A DNA stretch of 64,000 bases from Methanosarcina barkeri MS (GCF_000970025.1 NZ_CP009528.1:2777168-2841167); one strand, 5' to 3'. Numbered from the stretch's first letter, positions 11,410 to 21,018 are shown. Translations and numbers: made by a program. Notes: generated by a model from the sequence alone, not told the origin.

Positions 11410-12271
11410 AACCTTGCAGAATGAAAATATCAAACCTAAAATCCTGATCGTCGATGATGTGCCTGAGAACATAGAGCTTATAGAGGCTTACCTTTCAGTG
11501 GAGACCTATGCCCTTATTACTGCCAGCAGTGGAAAGGAGGCTATCCAGAAACTAAAGGAAGAAAAGCTCGATATGATCTTACTGGATGTTATGATGCCTG
11601 AAGTAAGCGGCTATGAGGTATGCAAAATTGTCAAAAACAACCCCGAAACTCAATTCATCCCGGTTTTGATGCTCACTGCTCTTTCTGATATTAAAGACCG
11701 AATAACAGGGATTGAAGCCGGAGCTGATGATTTCCTTACGAAACCTATTAATAGGCTTGAGCTTAAGACCCGAGTAAAATCCTTACTCAGAATAAAATGC
11801 ATGCATGACCGGCTGGTAGCTGACCGCAACAGCCTTGAGATAAAAAACCAGGTACAGAGTATCCTTACTGCAATTATTCCCACTTTGCTAAGGTTTGTTT
11901 CCAATGAGGAGAAGAGGATCATAATTAACCAGATGACAGGCATGGTCGAAAAAATGCTGCTCGACACATATCACCTTGAAAACAGAGAACTGGACTTCGC
12001 TTATGCAGGAAAGGTCTGTGCCGAGATAATGAATCAGCTGGGTGGAAGCTTTTCCTCTGAAAAGGGTGAAAAAGAAAGTTCGTGGATAGTCAGGGGAACA
12101 AAGTGCCCCTGGAAAGGAGAAGAAGCCCGTAAAAATCCTATTTTATGCACCCTGACCCGAAAAATTTTTTCGGATATAACTTTGAAAGTGGACTCTGACT
12201 TCAGTGTAGAGGCACTGAAGACTATAGGGAACAGGAATAATTGTTGTGAATTCCTTATAAAGGCAGAATGA
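11393..12271 (+). CDS. Response regulator with methanogen-type output domain
   Basis: 292 residues. The N-terminal receiver domain (about 15-135) has the acidic pair DD in ILIVDDVPEN, the phosphorylated Asp in LLDVMMPE, and the Lys in FLTKPI. A helical linker follows, then a C-terminal domain with CPWKGEEARKNPILCTLTR and late cysteines, resembling the output domain seen in many methanogen regulators (methanogen output domain family); that match is from memory. No DNA-binding motif is seen. A GTG start at 11393 is given; TTG at 11414, preceded by AGGGGATG, is equally possible. Translation is coupled to the KaiC-like gene, which it overlaps. Confidence 0.8.
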   Translation: MNPGDETLQNENIKPKILIVDDVPENIELIEAYLSVETYALITASSGKEAIQKLKEEKLDMILLDVMMPEVSGYEVCKIVKNNPETQFIPVLMLTALSDIKDRITGIEAGADDFLTKPINRLELKTRVKSLLRIKCMHDRLVADRNSLEIKNQVQSILTAIIPTLLRFVSNEEKRIIINQMTGMVEKMLLDTYHLENRELDFAYAGKVCAEIMNQLGGSFSSEKGEKESSWIVRGTKCPWKGEEARKNPILCTLTRKIFSDITLKVDSDFSVEALKTIGNRNNCCEFLIKAE

Positions 12272-12418
12272 AATTCCGTTTTCACCAAAGACCTGAGATC
12301 AGTTTTTCCGTAAATTTAAGGTTAAGGGAATGACCATAACCCGAAAGTTGTCATCTCATATTTTCAGTATTTAGATTTTCTACTATTGATAGACTACTTG
12401 TACTTCTACTAGGTCCTT

Positions 12419-12610
12419 CATGTTTCTAATATACCCTTCATGTTTCTAATATACCCTTCATGCTTCCAATAGCTCGTTCATGCCTGTAAGATCCTTCATG
12501 TTTCTAATAGATCCTTCACCCCTCCAATGAGTCATTCATGCTTCCAATAAGTCATTCACCCCTCCAATGAGTCATTCATGCTTCCAATAGGTCATTCATG
12601 CCTGTAATAA
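12419..12610. repeat. About ten copies of a 20-bp tandem repeat at the 3' end of the KaiC-like gene
   Basis: Imperfect units of the form TTCATGCTTCCAATAGGTCA, alternating with TTCACCCCTCCAATGAGTCA. The last units overlap the end of the 12576-13301 gene, whose final codons and stop are formed by repeat sequence, and the array fills the gap to the convergent regulator gene. Confidence 0.95.
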
Positions 12611-13301
12611 TTTTGATTCCTTCTGGGGTAATATCAAATAGAGAATACTTGACCGGAACAGCCTTATCTCGCATTTTCTCAACGTAAAGATATTTCTTTG
12701 TCTTTCCGTAGTTGAAATTCTCCTGTGAAGTGAGCCGGATTAGCCCGAAAACCATGTAGCCAGTAAGCCTGTGGGTAAGGTTATAGGAGTCCTCATCCAT
12801 GACAAAAAGGCTTGTGCACCCTTTTTTTAGAAGTATAATGCTTATCGAACTGAATTCATCAGCAAATTCTCTTATGTCATGGTTTATGGCCATTACCCCT
12901 ATATTGTCGATGACTATAACATCAACTTCCGAAGACATGGAGCTGAGATACTCGATTATATCAGTATCCACAGCACATAGCCCTTTTCCAAATTTAGAAG
13001 CGCTTTTGATTTTGTTCATTTTATCTTCAAAGATATTCTTTATACTGAGATGTTTACTTTCAACGAAAGGCTTGAGGTCAAGGTGGATGCTTCGGGATTG
13101 GCTGAGGATGTCTTCCGTAAGCTCTCTTGTAAGAATTAATATGCATTTCTTGCCTTGCTCGCAACTCCTGTGCAGGAAATGAATCCCGAGGATAGTTTTT
13201 CCAGAGCCTGGAGGACCCGTAACCAGAATGCTTTTCCCTTTAGGAAAGCCTCCATCCATTAGCATATCCAACCTTTCAATCCCTGTAGATAAACTTTCCA
13301 T
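12576..13301 (-). CDS. KaiC-like RecA-superfamily ATPase (paralogue)
   Basis: 241 residues, clearly related to the product of 10702-11409: same opening STGIERLDMLMDGGFPKGK, Walker A GPPGSGKT (about 29-36), TRELTEDIL after it, and Walker B-like VDVIVIDNIGVM. Here the first acidic position is RE rather than EE, so catalysis may differ. It is convergent with the KaiC/receiver pair and has no regulator partner of its own. The last residues GMNDLLEA come from the 20-bp repeat array, so the C-terminus has been remodelled by repeat growth. Confidence 0.85.
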   Translation of the reverse strand: MESLSTGIERLDMLMDGGFPKGKSILVTGPPGSGKTILGIHFLHRSCEQGKKCILILTRELTEDILSQSRSIHLDLKPFVESKHLSIKNIFEDKMNKIKSASKFGKGLCAVDTDIIEYLSSMSSEVDVIVIDNIGVMAINHDIREFADEFSSISIILLKKGCTSLFVMDEDSYNLTHRLTGYMVFGLIRLTSQENFNYGKTKKYLYVEKMRDKAVPVKYSLFDITPEGIKIITGMNDLLEA

Positions 13302-13817
13302 ACTATCACATCTTAAACTCAGGTATGTTTCTTAGTTATTTTAAGATGGTTTTAAGTAATATAATCTTTTATGAAGAATTGTGGGAGTTGGTCTGGATCT
13401 TCAAAGGAAAAGACAATGCTGCTGGAGATAACATGACAGGTTATGTGAATGCAAATTCTATTTAATCAAAAGCTATGTTGAAAAGCAGGAAAAACGGTAA
13501 GAAAAATAGCACGTTACCAAATGAAAATAACCGATTTTCAATAAATCATTATAACCAGAGTGAGGGCGCGAACATACCCAGTTGCTTGCCGCGGGGTGCA
13601 CCAGAGCAACTTTGATTCATTTTTAATCAATAAGAGTTTATCAATGAAAGTTCTTTCAATTATTTTCATTTCTTTATGTCTGTAATTAGAAAAATTCCAT
13701 GTGCATTTTCTGCTTATTCTTTCTGTTTATTTTATTCATACTATTGTATGTTTATAGTATCTCGGGGCTTATATTGGCAAATATAACTCTCAATAGTGCT
13801 CTTCATGAAATTGAATT
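13302..13817. other. Intergenic region holding one copy of a dispersed 61-bp repeat
   Basis: No supported gene; the plus-strand open frame at 13699-13920 is hydrophobic, overlaps a real gene antisense and has no ribosome-binding site. A dispersed element lies at 13563-13623. Confidence 0.5.
13563..13623 (+). repeat. Dispersed 61-bp repeat, copy 1
   Basis: Aligns without gaps to 20958-21018, roughly 48 of 61 bases identical, sharing GGGGTGC and GCAACTTTGATT. GC-rich centre in an AT-rich setting. Could be a transposon end or a REP-like element. Confidence 0.6.
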
Positions 13818-14477
13818 TCAGAAGTGCCATTTATTCTTTCCAGGCTTCAGCTCAATTGTCTTTTTCGAATCTCCTATATATATGGTGTATTTGCCCGCCG
13901 GCATTGAAGAAGTGTGGTAATTAAAGTTGAATTTCCCTTTTGAACTGGTTTTTAGGGTCTGAGATGCCGTAACTGTAAGTTTTACAGAAGAATCTTTACT
14001 TGGGGTACTCAGAGCGTCGCCGTCAATAAGAACTTTGTAAGTCAGAGGCGGAACATTTCTCCGAGAAACAGTTGCAATTCCTCTGGGTGCATCGGAAGAC
14101 AGTTTTTTGGTAAAGAATAGTTTTGTTACGCTTACATTAAGGTTTTCTACTCCTTCACCTTTGAGTGTAAGGAGGTTATCTTCACCTCTAGGTATCTTTA
14201 TTTTTTCAAGCAAATAATGGTATCTGCCCTCGGTAACCGGGAGTTCCTTTTCAAAAGAAACTTGAGCTATGAGGTCCTCTCCCGGAGAAGCCGTACCTTT
14301 AATTTTCAGAGTATCTCCCACAGTAGGATTGGAGGGAGAGATCTTCCAGTCAGTCTTAGCTGCTGACGGAGAAATAAATAGACCAAGCAAAAGAAACACC
14401 GACAGAAACCCGAGAACAAGTTTTGTTCTTTTTAATTTCACGAGCTTTATGTTGTTTACATAGTTATTAATTTTCAC
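13818..14477 (-). CDS. Secreted surface protein made mainly of one beta-rich module
   Basis: 219 residues. A basic N-terminus and hydrophobic segment (LVLGFLSVFLLLGLFISPSAA, about 20-42) act as signal peptide or anchor. The rest, about 44-215, aligns with the C-terminal module of the 744-residue surface protein at 7139-9373: both have a NPTVGD/NPVGD opening, YHYLLEKIKIP/YEYLLEDIIIP, then ATVSRRNVPP/ATVSQKGVPP, and end SMPAGKYTIYIG/SIPAGNFKVKVG. This suggests a mobile surface module of unknown function. A minus-strand TATA-like ATTTATATATATTT lies about 100 bases upstream. Confidence 0.75.
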   Translation of the reverse strand: MKINNYVNNIKLVKLKRTKLVLGFLSVFLLLGLFISPSAAKTDWKISPSNPTVGDTLKIKGTASPGEDLIAQVSFEKELPVTEGRYHYLLEKIKIPRGEDNLLTLKGEGVENLNVSVTKLFFTKKLSSDAPRGIATVSRRNVPPLTYKVLIDGDALSTPSKDSSVKLTVTASQTLKTSSKGKFNFNYHTSSMPAGKYTIYIGDSKKTIELKPGKNKWHF

Positions 14478-14963
14478 AAGAAACTCCTCTGTTTAAATCT
14501 AATATATTAATTAAAATACAAAACATTTTTAAATTATTTTTATTTAAATTTAATATTTAACTTTGACAAAAAATTTTTAAATATATATAAATTTTAAACA
14601 GCACGTTTTTTAATATTTAATATCAATTTATTATTAATAAGACTTTTGTCTTATAGTAAAATTAGAAAAAATTAAATATTAACTATATAATTTTTAGTCT
14701 AAATTAGAAAGATAAAAAATTATTTATATATAAATTGATAAGATTAGTTATTATATACAAAAACTTGACTATCTAAATAAATAAACGTTGTTAATAAAAG
14801 TAAGTTTATAAATACTAAAAACGTATATAAACTAATAATATAGGAATGCTAAAAACAATTATACTTGTATTCATACATCTTCGATTATGTAAAAAATCGT
14901 GATAAATACTGAATATTCTCCAAGTTTGGAAACTATCAGTCAAATAAGTTTTAAAAAAGCCTT
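14478..14963. other. Very AT-rich intergenic region
   Basis: Long A/T runs and TATA-like strings, no gene. It holds the promoter region of the 13818-14477 gene (minus) and the 3' end of the RCK gene. Confidence 0.5.
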
Positions 14964-15653
14964 TTAATTAACATATTTTTCCTTAAACTCTGAAATCTGC
15001 TTGCTGCTTCCCACAACTGCAATAGTATCTCCTGCTCTTATTATTGTCTGCTTTTTAACAGCCGTCGTGACAAGGTTTCCGCGTTCGATGCCTATTATAG
15101 TACAACCGATCTGTCCTTCCAAGTCAAGTTCTTCTATTGATATGTTATCAAGAGGAGATCCTCTGTCAACGCGATATTTCTCGATTTCTATGCCCTCGTA
15201 AAGCATTATATCCTCATCGATTCTACAGCTTTTTCCCATGCAGTTTGCAGTCATTTTGGCAAGCATCTGGCCAGCTACTATTGAAAGAGAACCCACGTAA
15301 TCGGCTCCTGCTTTGTAGATCTTTTCAATTGATTTTACGGAATTTGCCCTTGCTACAATGGTAATTTCCGGGTTCAGATTCCTGGAAATGAGAGTCGCGA
15401 AAATAACATTGGTATCATCATTAAGAGCCACAAACTCAAAAGAGGCTGTCTTCACTCCAGCTGCAAGCAGTATGTCTTCATCTGCCCCATTCCCAACGAG
15501 ATGTTCGAAGTCAACATTTTCAAAAACCTTGTCATTTGAGTCCACAACTACAAAGCGGAATGGGCTTCTATAAAGTATGTCCACTATACTCTTTCCAACA
15601 TCTCCATATCCCAGTACTATAAGGTGCCCTTTTGACTCCATTTTTGCTCCCAT
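14964..15653 (-). CDS. RCK (TrkA-N/TrkA-C) potassium-transport regulatory protein
   Basis: 229 residues. An N-terminal Rossmann fold with GYGDVG near 15-20 and the acidic residue ending strand 2 (VVVDSND) shows a nucleotide-binding RCK domain (about 8-125). Residues about 145-229 form a TrkA-C domain (GCTIIGIERGNLV, IRAGDTIAVVGS). It gates K+ channels or transporters in response to NAD(H), ATP or similar. It has no membrane part, and lies just after a two-helix K+ channel gene on the same strand, so it may be that channel's extra cytoplasmic subunit. Confidence 0.85.
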   Translation of the reverse strand: MGAKMESKGHLIVLGYGDVGKSIVDILYRSPFRFVVVDSNDKVFENVDFEHLVGNGADEDILLAAGVKTASFEFVALNDDTNVIFATLISRNLNPEITIVARANSVKSIEKIYKAGADYVGSLSIVAGQMLAKMTANCMGKSCRIDEDIMLYEGIEIEKYRVDRGSPLDNISIEELDLEGQIGCTIIGIERGNLVTTAVKKQTIIRAGDTIAVVGSSKQISEFKEKYVN

Positions 15654-15825
15654 GTCCTGTAATTACACTTGCCAAATTAAGTTTAAATCTTTTATTTTTA
15701 AATCTCGTCTTTTACCAGTTTATAAAACGAAATTTAATAATTATGTCCTTTTATCGTCACAGTTTCTGATTTTTCAGTTTTAAATATTTGATCAATGTGT
15801 CAGCTTCTTCAGTTTTGAAAGTTCT

Positions 15826-16833
15826 TTATGGGTCCCTACAGCAAGCAAAACGGTATTCCCGGACAATATCTTCTTCCTTGGGATCAAAAGATAGAGTCCC
15901 ACTATTCCAGATTCCTACAATCTTTGCACTCGTAAGCTGCTGGCTGGAAATTTCCTTAAGCGACTTACCTATAAGAGGACTTTTCAGGTAAACAGGAAAC
16001 TCAACAATATGGACACCCTCAAAAATCTCAGTCGCTCCCGTAACCCGGCTTACAAGCCTGTCCATTGCCTTCCTACCAATAAACTCTCCGAACATCGATT
16101 TAGGAGATACGACCGTATCGGCTCCTGCATATTTAAGGTATCTTGAGTTAGATTGGTCCTCGACAATGGCAATAATATTGACATAATGAAATTCCCTGGC
16201 AGTCAAAACGATATTCGCATTTCTTTCATCCGACTTATTTGCAATAAGGAGTTTGGCTTTCTCTATACCAGCGTTCATAAGGGTTTGCTTATCAGTCGGA
16301 GACCCGAAAATGCAGGAAATATTTTTATAAACAAGCTCCCTGATGAGCTCTTCTTCTTCTTCGACTATCACAAAGAGCATATCCTCCTCGGTCAATTCGT
16401 CTATCAGGGTTTCAACCAGTTGATTGTATCCGCAGATAATTATGTGATCTTTCATGCCTGAAGAGACCATTCTCGGCAGTCTGAATTTGATAACCCTGTC
16501 CATCCATGGAGCAACAATATAGGTTATAAGAAAACCAGAAATCAAGATTATGCCCAGAATTTGTACGATTATAGTAAAAAGTCTTCCTGGCAGGGAAGTG
16601 AAAACCACATCGCCATACCCGACTGTTGCAATGGTGGTTGTGGCCCAGTAGATAGCAGTAATAAGGTTTGCATTTTCGAGCTGGTTCTCAGAAATCATAA
16701 GATACTCGAAAGTCAGAACATAGGTAATAAACAGGAACACAGCCACTATTTTATATGTCAGATAGGGATGTCTGTGCAGTATCTTCCGAAACTCTGTTAT
16801 AAAACTGACATTCTTTCGCCCGGAAGTAACCAT
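15826..16833 (-). CDS. MthK-like potassium channel, 3' end frameshifted
   Basis: Two-helix K+ channel with an RCK domain. TM1 is about 28-48, the pore and filter TTTIATVGYGD about 66-76, TM2 about 84-110; then the Rossmann-type RCK domain from DHIIICGYNQLVETL, and a TrkA-C domain from about 265. The frame as read ends REYRFACCRDP at 15826. Shifting by one base near 15855-15861 continues NTVLLAVGTHKELSKLKK to a stop at 15792, which is the expected end of a TrkA-C domain. So there is a one-base indel (real or a sequencing error) removing the last strands. The filter and gate parts are intact. Confidence 0.85.
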   Translation of the reverse strand: MVTSGRKNVSFITEFRKILHRHPYLTYKIVAVFLFITYVLTFEYLMISENQLENANLITAIYWATTTIATVGYGDVVFTSLPGRLFTIIVQILGIILISGFLITYIVAPWMDRVIKFRLPRMVSSGMKDHIIICGYNQLVETLIDELTEEDMLFVIVEEEEELIRELVYKNISCIFGSPTDKQTLMNAGIEKAKLLIANKSDERNANIVLTAREFHYVNIIAIVEDQSNSRYLKYAGADTVVSPKSMFGEFIGRKAMDRLVSRVTGATEIFEGVHIVEFPVYLKSPLIGKSLKEISSQQLTSAKIVGIWNSGTLSFDPKEEDIVREYRFACCRDP

Positions 16834-17260
16834 CTTTGAATCCCTGCCTGAATTTTCCTGATAAGGTTAAGCTGAATCGTCCTGTAGCTGTCACCTGTAA
16901 ACGTCTTGTACCGTCTTGTAGCTTCTACTGCTAACGTCTTGTAGCTTCTACTGCTAACGTCTTGTAAATGTCTTGTAGCTTTTCTGCTAACGTCTGTAAC
17001 TATCTACTGAAAAACATCTTATAGCCGCACTGGTAAGCGCCTTATAGCCATTACTGAAATCCTGTAAATATCTGATAATTCTATATATCTCCAGTTTAAC
17101 AAAAATATTATGCAAATAATTTTTGGATTAAATGTAAAAAGTGTTTAATGTAAAAGTAGTTGAAAGATTTTTACATAAATAAAAAGTTTGGAAAGAAACT
17201 AAACCCAAAGCTTTATGACCCTCGTGAGCGCCAGGGTTCAGTCTGAAATTTCGATGTCAA
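16834..17260. other. Intergenic region with a degenerate ~23-bp tandem repeat
   Basis: About 16890-17060 holds imperfect copies of GTCTTGTAGCTTCTACTGCTA with decay at both ends. No gene seen. It lies between the channel gene and the protease gene, both on the minus strand. Confidence 0.7.
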
Positions 17261-19084
17261 TTACATCCATTGCCCTATATAAGGCCCGAATATCATAAAG
17301 ATAAACGAGAACAGGATTAACATTGAAAAGCTCGCTGTGATAGAGTTTGAGACTCTTTCTGATATTGAATCGTTCCTTGTGAGCCGGTATACAAAGGAAT
17401 AGATTGAATCCTTAAACACGTGTCCTCCATCCAGGGGTACTGCAGGCAAACAGTTGAACAGTCCGACATAAAAGTTCAGCCATCCAACCCAGAGAAGGGT
17501 ATTTGCAATCCAGAAAATCCCGATTCCCAGTGGTTCTGCCCAGCCTACAGGCTGATAAAACTGCATGAAGGTACCTGAAAAGCCTCGGAATCCTTCCCCT
17601 GCAAATCCATAGATTGGAAGTCCAAAAAGAATGATCCAGCCTGCAGGTATGGTTAGCAAGGATGGGATTTGCTTCAGGGCTTCAAGATACAGTTTTGCTT
17701 GAGGCATCAACATGGAGATTCCAAGCATCGGTAATTCCATAACTGCATTATTTCCGTACATAACTCCAAGGAAACCGTAATCATGTTCCGAATTGGATGA
17801 CAGTTGCACATCGAAAACGACAGTGCCTTTTTCAGTGAGGTTGCCTGTGTAGTTTTCAGAGGGAAGAAGTTCTACTTCTACAGTCTGGTTTGCTTTGGTT
17901 GTTTCCATAAAACTTACGAAACTTGAAACATTTTGCATCTTCGTATTGTTGATCCTGATCATTGTCATTCCGGTTTTGATCCCTGCAGCTTCTGCGGGAC
18001 TTCCCGAAACAATTCCTCCTACAGGCACTCCTCCAATATAGTCCTCAGGGATTGAGGCAACCTGCAAATCATGCGTGGAGACTGTGCCGTTTTTTGTAGC
18101 ATAGATATGAACGGTGTCTCCAGGCCGGGTTTTTTCGAGGTATGTTAGCAGATCTTCGGCTGTTGTGATATTGGTATCATTAATCTGCGTTATTATCATG
18201 CCGTTCTCAAGCCCTGCATGGTCAGCCGGAGAACTTTCGTTTACACTCAGGATCATTGCATCACTTAAGGGCGCGATTGCCCCGAGTACAGGCCCGAAGA
18301 AGAGCAGGAGAGCGATAAAAGCCACGGTGAAATTGGCCATAACACCTGCTGCAAGAATCCTGGACCTCTGAGTTCTTGTTGCACCTATTACAGGCTCGGA
18401 TTTCGGTTCATCAGGCTTTGTTTTCTCAGTTTCTTGCCTTATTTTTTCTTCTTTTTCCCATTCTTCGATTTCCTCGATTGTGGCTGTCAGCGGAAGTTCT
18501 CTTTCTGTTTTTTCTTGCGTCCCGAAAAGCTGTTCATCATCAGGCTCCGCAAAACCTCCTATGGGGACCAGGGCATACAGGATGCCCATAGATTTGACCC
18601 GGATGCCTTCAACTCTGCAGAGAATCGCATGTGAGAACTCATGCACGACAAGCGTGACTATAAGTGCAATAGCTCCCCAGGTAAGAGGAATGAACTCATT
18701 TAATCCCGGAATGAGAAAGATATTTCTCGGAGAATTATACTTTCCCGGATCAGGCATGTTTCCGCTAAGGAAAGAAGTATACAGCCCAAGGTCCGAGATA
18801 GCTATGACCAGGAACATTGCAATCATGCCTGCAAACATCAACAAGATCCCAAGGTTTGCAAAGATTCTCCAGTAAGACTTTGGACGGGCCAGTACATCGA
18901 GCAGTTTGAGACCCTTAGTTGTCCTGATCATAAGGATGGGAAGCGGCCCGAAAGTGCTTATGTTATACTTCTCCAGAATGCCTTTCCTGTCAAGAACGGA
19001 AACTGCGAGCCAGTACAGTAAAAAAATACTCAGTGCAATGCTTGTGCCATTCAAGGAAATTCTCCGAGTTATTGAACTGAACAA
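17261..19084 (-). CDS. Site-2 protease family membrane metalloprotease with two PDZ domains
   Basis: 607 residues. The zinc motif VVHEFSHAIL (HExxH near residue 148) and the second motif NCLPAVPLDGGH (near 548) lie in membrane helices, as in M50 site-2 proteases, which cut membrane proteins within the bilayer. Between them are a charged Glu/Lys linker (about 190-230), a helix, and two PDZ domains (about 275-345 and 355-415) that control substrate access. Several further helices are at both ends. Full length, with a fitting ATG at 19084. Substrate unknown; family members act in signalling by regulated intramembrane proteolysis. Stand-alone gene with a long upstream gap. Confidence 0.9.
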   Translation of the reverse strand: MFSSITRRISLNGTSIALSIFLLYWLAVSVLDRKGILEKYNISTFGPLPILMIRTTKGLKLLDVLARPKSYWRIFANLGILLMFAGMIAMFLVIAISDLGLYTSFLSGNMPDPGKYNSPRNIFLIPGLNEFIPLTWGAIALIVTLVVHEFSHAILCRVEGIRVKSMGILYALVPIGGFAEPDDEQLFGTQEKTERELPLTATIEEIEEWEKEEKIRQETEKTKPDEPKSEPVIGATRTQRSRILAAGVMANFTVAFIALLLFFGPVLGAIAPLSDAMILSVNESSPADHAGLENGMIITQINDTNITTAEDLLTYLEKTRPGDTVHIYATKNGTVSTHDLQVASIPEDYIGGVPVGGIVSGSPAEAAGIKTGMTMIRINNTKMQNVSSFVSFMETTKANQTVEVELLPSENYTGNLTEKGTVVFDVQLSSNSEHDYGFLGVMYGNNAVMELPMLGISMLMPQAKLYLEALKQIPSLLTIPAGWIILFGLPIYGFAGEGFRGFSGTFMQFYQPVGWAEPLGIGIFWIANTLLWVGWLNFYVGLFNCLPAVPLDGGHVFKDSIYSFVYRLTRNDSISERVSNSITASFSMLILFSFIFMIFGPYIGQWM

Positions 19085-19904
19085 ATTATAATTAAGCTTA
19101 ACCGTTCATGAATTAAACGTAGAGCTGATCCCAAAACTCAAAATTGCTTCTCTGAATCCTGTATTCCGAACAATCAATCAAGTTTCTGATCATGAAAACA
19201 ATCCTGAAAATTCTTGATGATTAAGAACGAAATGACTTTTGGGATAGGCTCGTAAAGTATTGTGAATTATGTTAAATTGGTTGTTAATTTAACCGGCTAA
19301 CCAGTTGTTAATTATAAACTTGGCCAGCTATGAATTAAGCTAATTAGTATAAATTTTAGTATAAATTTTGAATTAAACTGTAGATCTAAAACTGTTGGGA
19401 AAAATACATCTATAGATTTTTATTATTGTTGTTGTATATCTATAAACTTTAATATTGTTGATATATAACTCTGCGTCTGAAGTTCTGAGCCAATTAATTC
19501 GTCATGTTAAATTCTACTGCTCAATATGATATAAAAATGTTATAGTATGCCTTACTATTTTAATCAATATATATTGCCATTCCTTTTAAAAAGACTCTTA
19601 TCTAGAAAAGGACATATAACAATACATTTTAATTATATAAAAAGATATATGGAAGTTTATCAAATCCTATGTTGAGAAGTTATACAGCCAATGTCCAGTA
19701 GTTCTAAGGTCAGGGCGATAGACATTATTTACCTAGAAAATAATGTGCTTTAAGTGAATATTTTGTTCAATAAATCAGTTTCCGTGAAGATCAGGTTTCC
19801 GTGAAGATCAAGTTTCCGTGAAGATCAGGTTTCCGTGAAGATCAAGTTTCCGTAAAGATCAGGTTTCCATGAAGATCAAGTTTCCATGAGGTGTCTGCTC
19901 ATGC
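19085..19904. other. Intergenic region ending in a 17-bp tandem repeat
   Basis: AT-rich, with no gene. From about 19780 to 19888, six to seven units of GTTTCCGTGAAGATCAG run up to within 20 bases of the cutA start, so the cutA leader is made of repeats. Confidence 0.7.
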
Positions 19905-20222
19905 TTGGAATTGTGTATAACAGCTGGAAATATGGAGAACGCATCACAGATTGCAAGAGAGCTGGTTTCAAGGAGGCTTGCAGCCTGCGTGAATATGTTT
20001 CCGGTTTCTTCGGTTTACCGATGGAAGGAAGAGATTGAAGAAGATAATGAGATTGCAATGTTTGTAAAAACGGATTCTTCACGCTTTGAAGAAGTCACAA
20101 AGCTCGTAAAGTCGCTACATACGTATGAGATGCCTGCAATAGAATTTTGGGGAATTGAAGGAGAAAAGGAGTACCTTGACTGGGTTCATATAAACAGTTC
20201 AGGCGAAGGAGCCCAAAAATAA
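19905..20222 (+). CDS. cutA: CutA-like divalent-ion tolerance protein
   Basis: 105 residues, the usual CutA length. Hallmarks are ASQIARELVSRRLAACVNMF, VYRWKEEIEEDNEIAMFVKT and LHTYEMPAIEFW with the final YLDWV. CutA forms PII-like trimers; a copper-tolerance role is known in bacteria but the biochemical role is unsettled. The start is TTG at 19905, since the frame is closed at 19887 and has no ATG before the conserved core; a second TTG at 19911 is possible. Confidence 0.9.
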   Translation: MELCITAGNMENASQIARELVSRRLAACVNMFPVSSVYRWKEEIEEDNEIAMFVKTDSSRFEEVTKLVKSLHTYEMPAIEFWGIEGEKEYLDWVHINSSGEGAQK

Positions 20223-20437
20223 GGCAAGACTTAAAGTTTGAAGTCGGAAGGTCTGAAATCGAAAACCGAACTAAACATTGGCAATAGCTCCCGAATTTAA
20301 ATTTTTACATAACTGGCTTGCTTATAGAGTTCACTTAATTTCCAAGAGACTCTAATTGTAGGATTTTGCAGAATAGTTTGTTTACAGGATTAGGTTTATA
20401 TGTTAGTTCTATCGTTACCTTATTGGATTCCGTAAAT

Positions 20438-20520
20438 GCGGGAGTAACCAAGCGGTCAACGGTGGCAGACTCAAGATCTGTTCGTGCAGACGTTCAGGGG
20501 TTCGAATCCCTTCTCCCGCA
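20438..20520 (+). tRNA. tRNA-Leu (anticodon CAA)
   Basis: Acceptor GCGGGAG pairs with CTCCCGC, discriminator A at 20520; anticodon stem GCAGA/TCTGT with loop CTCAAGA gives CAA; a long variable arm (class II) precedes the T-arm AGGGG-TTCGAAT-CCCTT. No intron, no encoded CCA. Confidence 0.95.
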
Positions 20521-20617
20521 CTAAATTTATTAAGATTTTTCTGTTTATGCTTAATATCTTTTCCTTAATTTCTCTAGTTCTGTTTTAATTTCAGCTGAGT
20601 TACGGCAAAGATCCAGG

Positions 20618-20690
20618 TCAAAAGCGATATGTTAGAGCATATTCTTGTAGGAATTTGGGCGTTCGAATCCGCTTATAGCAGTAAATTTTT
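20618..20690 (+). other. Possible decayed tRNA fragment
   Basis: Contains GTTAGAGCATATTCTTGTAGGAAT-like D-arm/anticodon remains and a T-loop-like GCGTTCGAATCCGC. Stems do not close as a working tRNA. It lies about 100 bases after the intact tRNA-Leu. Low confidence. Confidence 0.3.
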
Positions 20691-20874
20691 TTGCCTATTC
20701 ATATAAGATTTCCGACCATCTTAAAAAATACAACTGCAACATTCAAGATCTACTTTCGTTTCCTATCCTGTTTACTTGCTGAAAAAACGGCAAATTTTTA
20801 TTAACTCCGCAAACTCTTGATGATAATATGATTTTCAATTCCATTTTTCTGTTACTGACTCCAGCTTACTAAAT

Positions 20875-20897
20875 GGCTCTTCGTTGTTTTGTATGGA
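20875..20897 (+). mobile_element. Solo ISL3/MITE-type terminal sequence
   Basis: GGCTCTTCGTTGTTTTGTAT matches the ends of the ISL3-type element and the 102-bp MITEs. No matching right end was found nearby. Confidence 0.5.
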
Positions 20898-20957
20898 TTG
20901 AAAATAACTGCTTAGTTATAAAGTATTAAGACCAAATCGGAAAAACGGATATTTGGA

Positions 20958-21018
20958 ACGGTGGCACGACTCTACTCACTTACTTGCAGTGGGGTGCGTC
21001 AGCGCAACTTTGATTGAT
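20958..21018 (+). repeat. Dispersed 61-bp repeat, copy 2
   Basis: Partner of 13563-13623; same orientation and no gaps in the alignment. Confidence 0.6.

Noticed and set aside
13699-13920. Hydrophobic 73-codon frame
   Set aside because: No ribosome-binding site; overlaps the C-terminus of a homologous, clearly real gene on the other strand.
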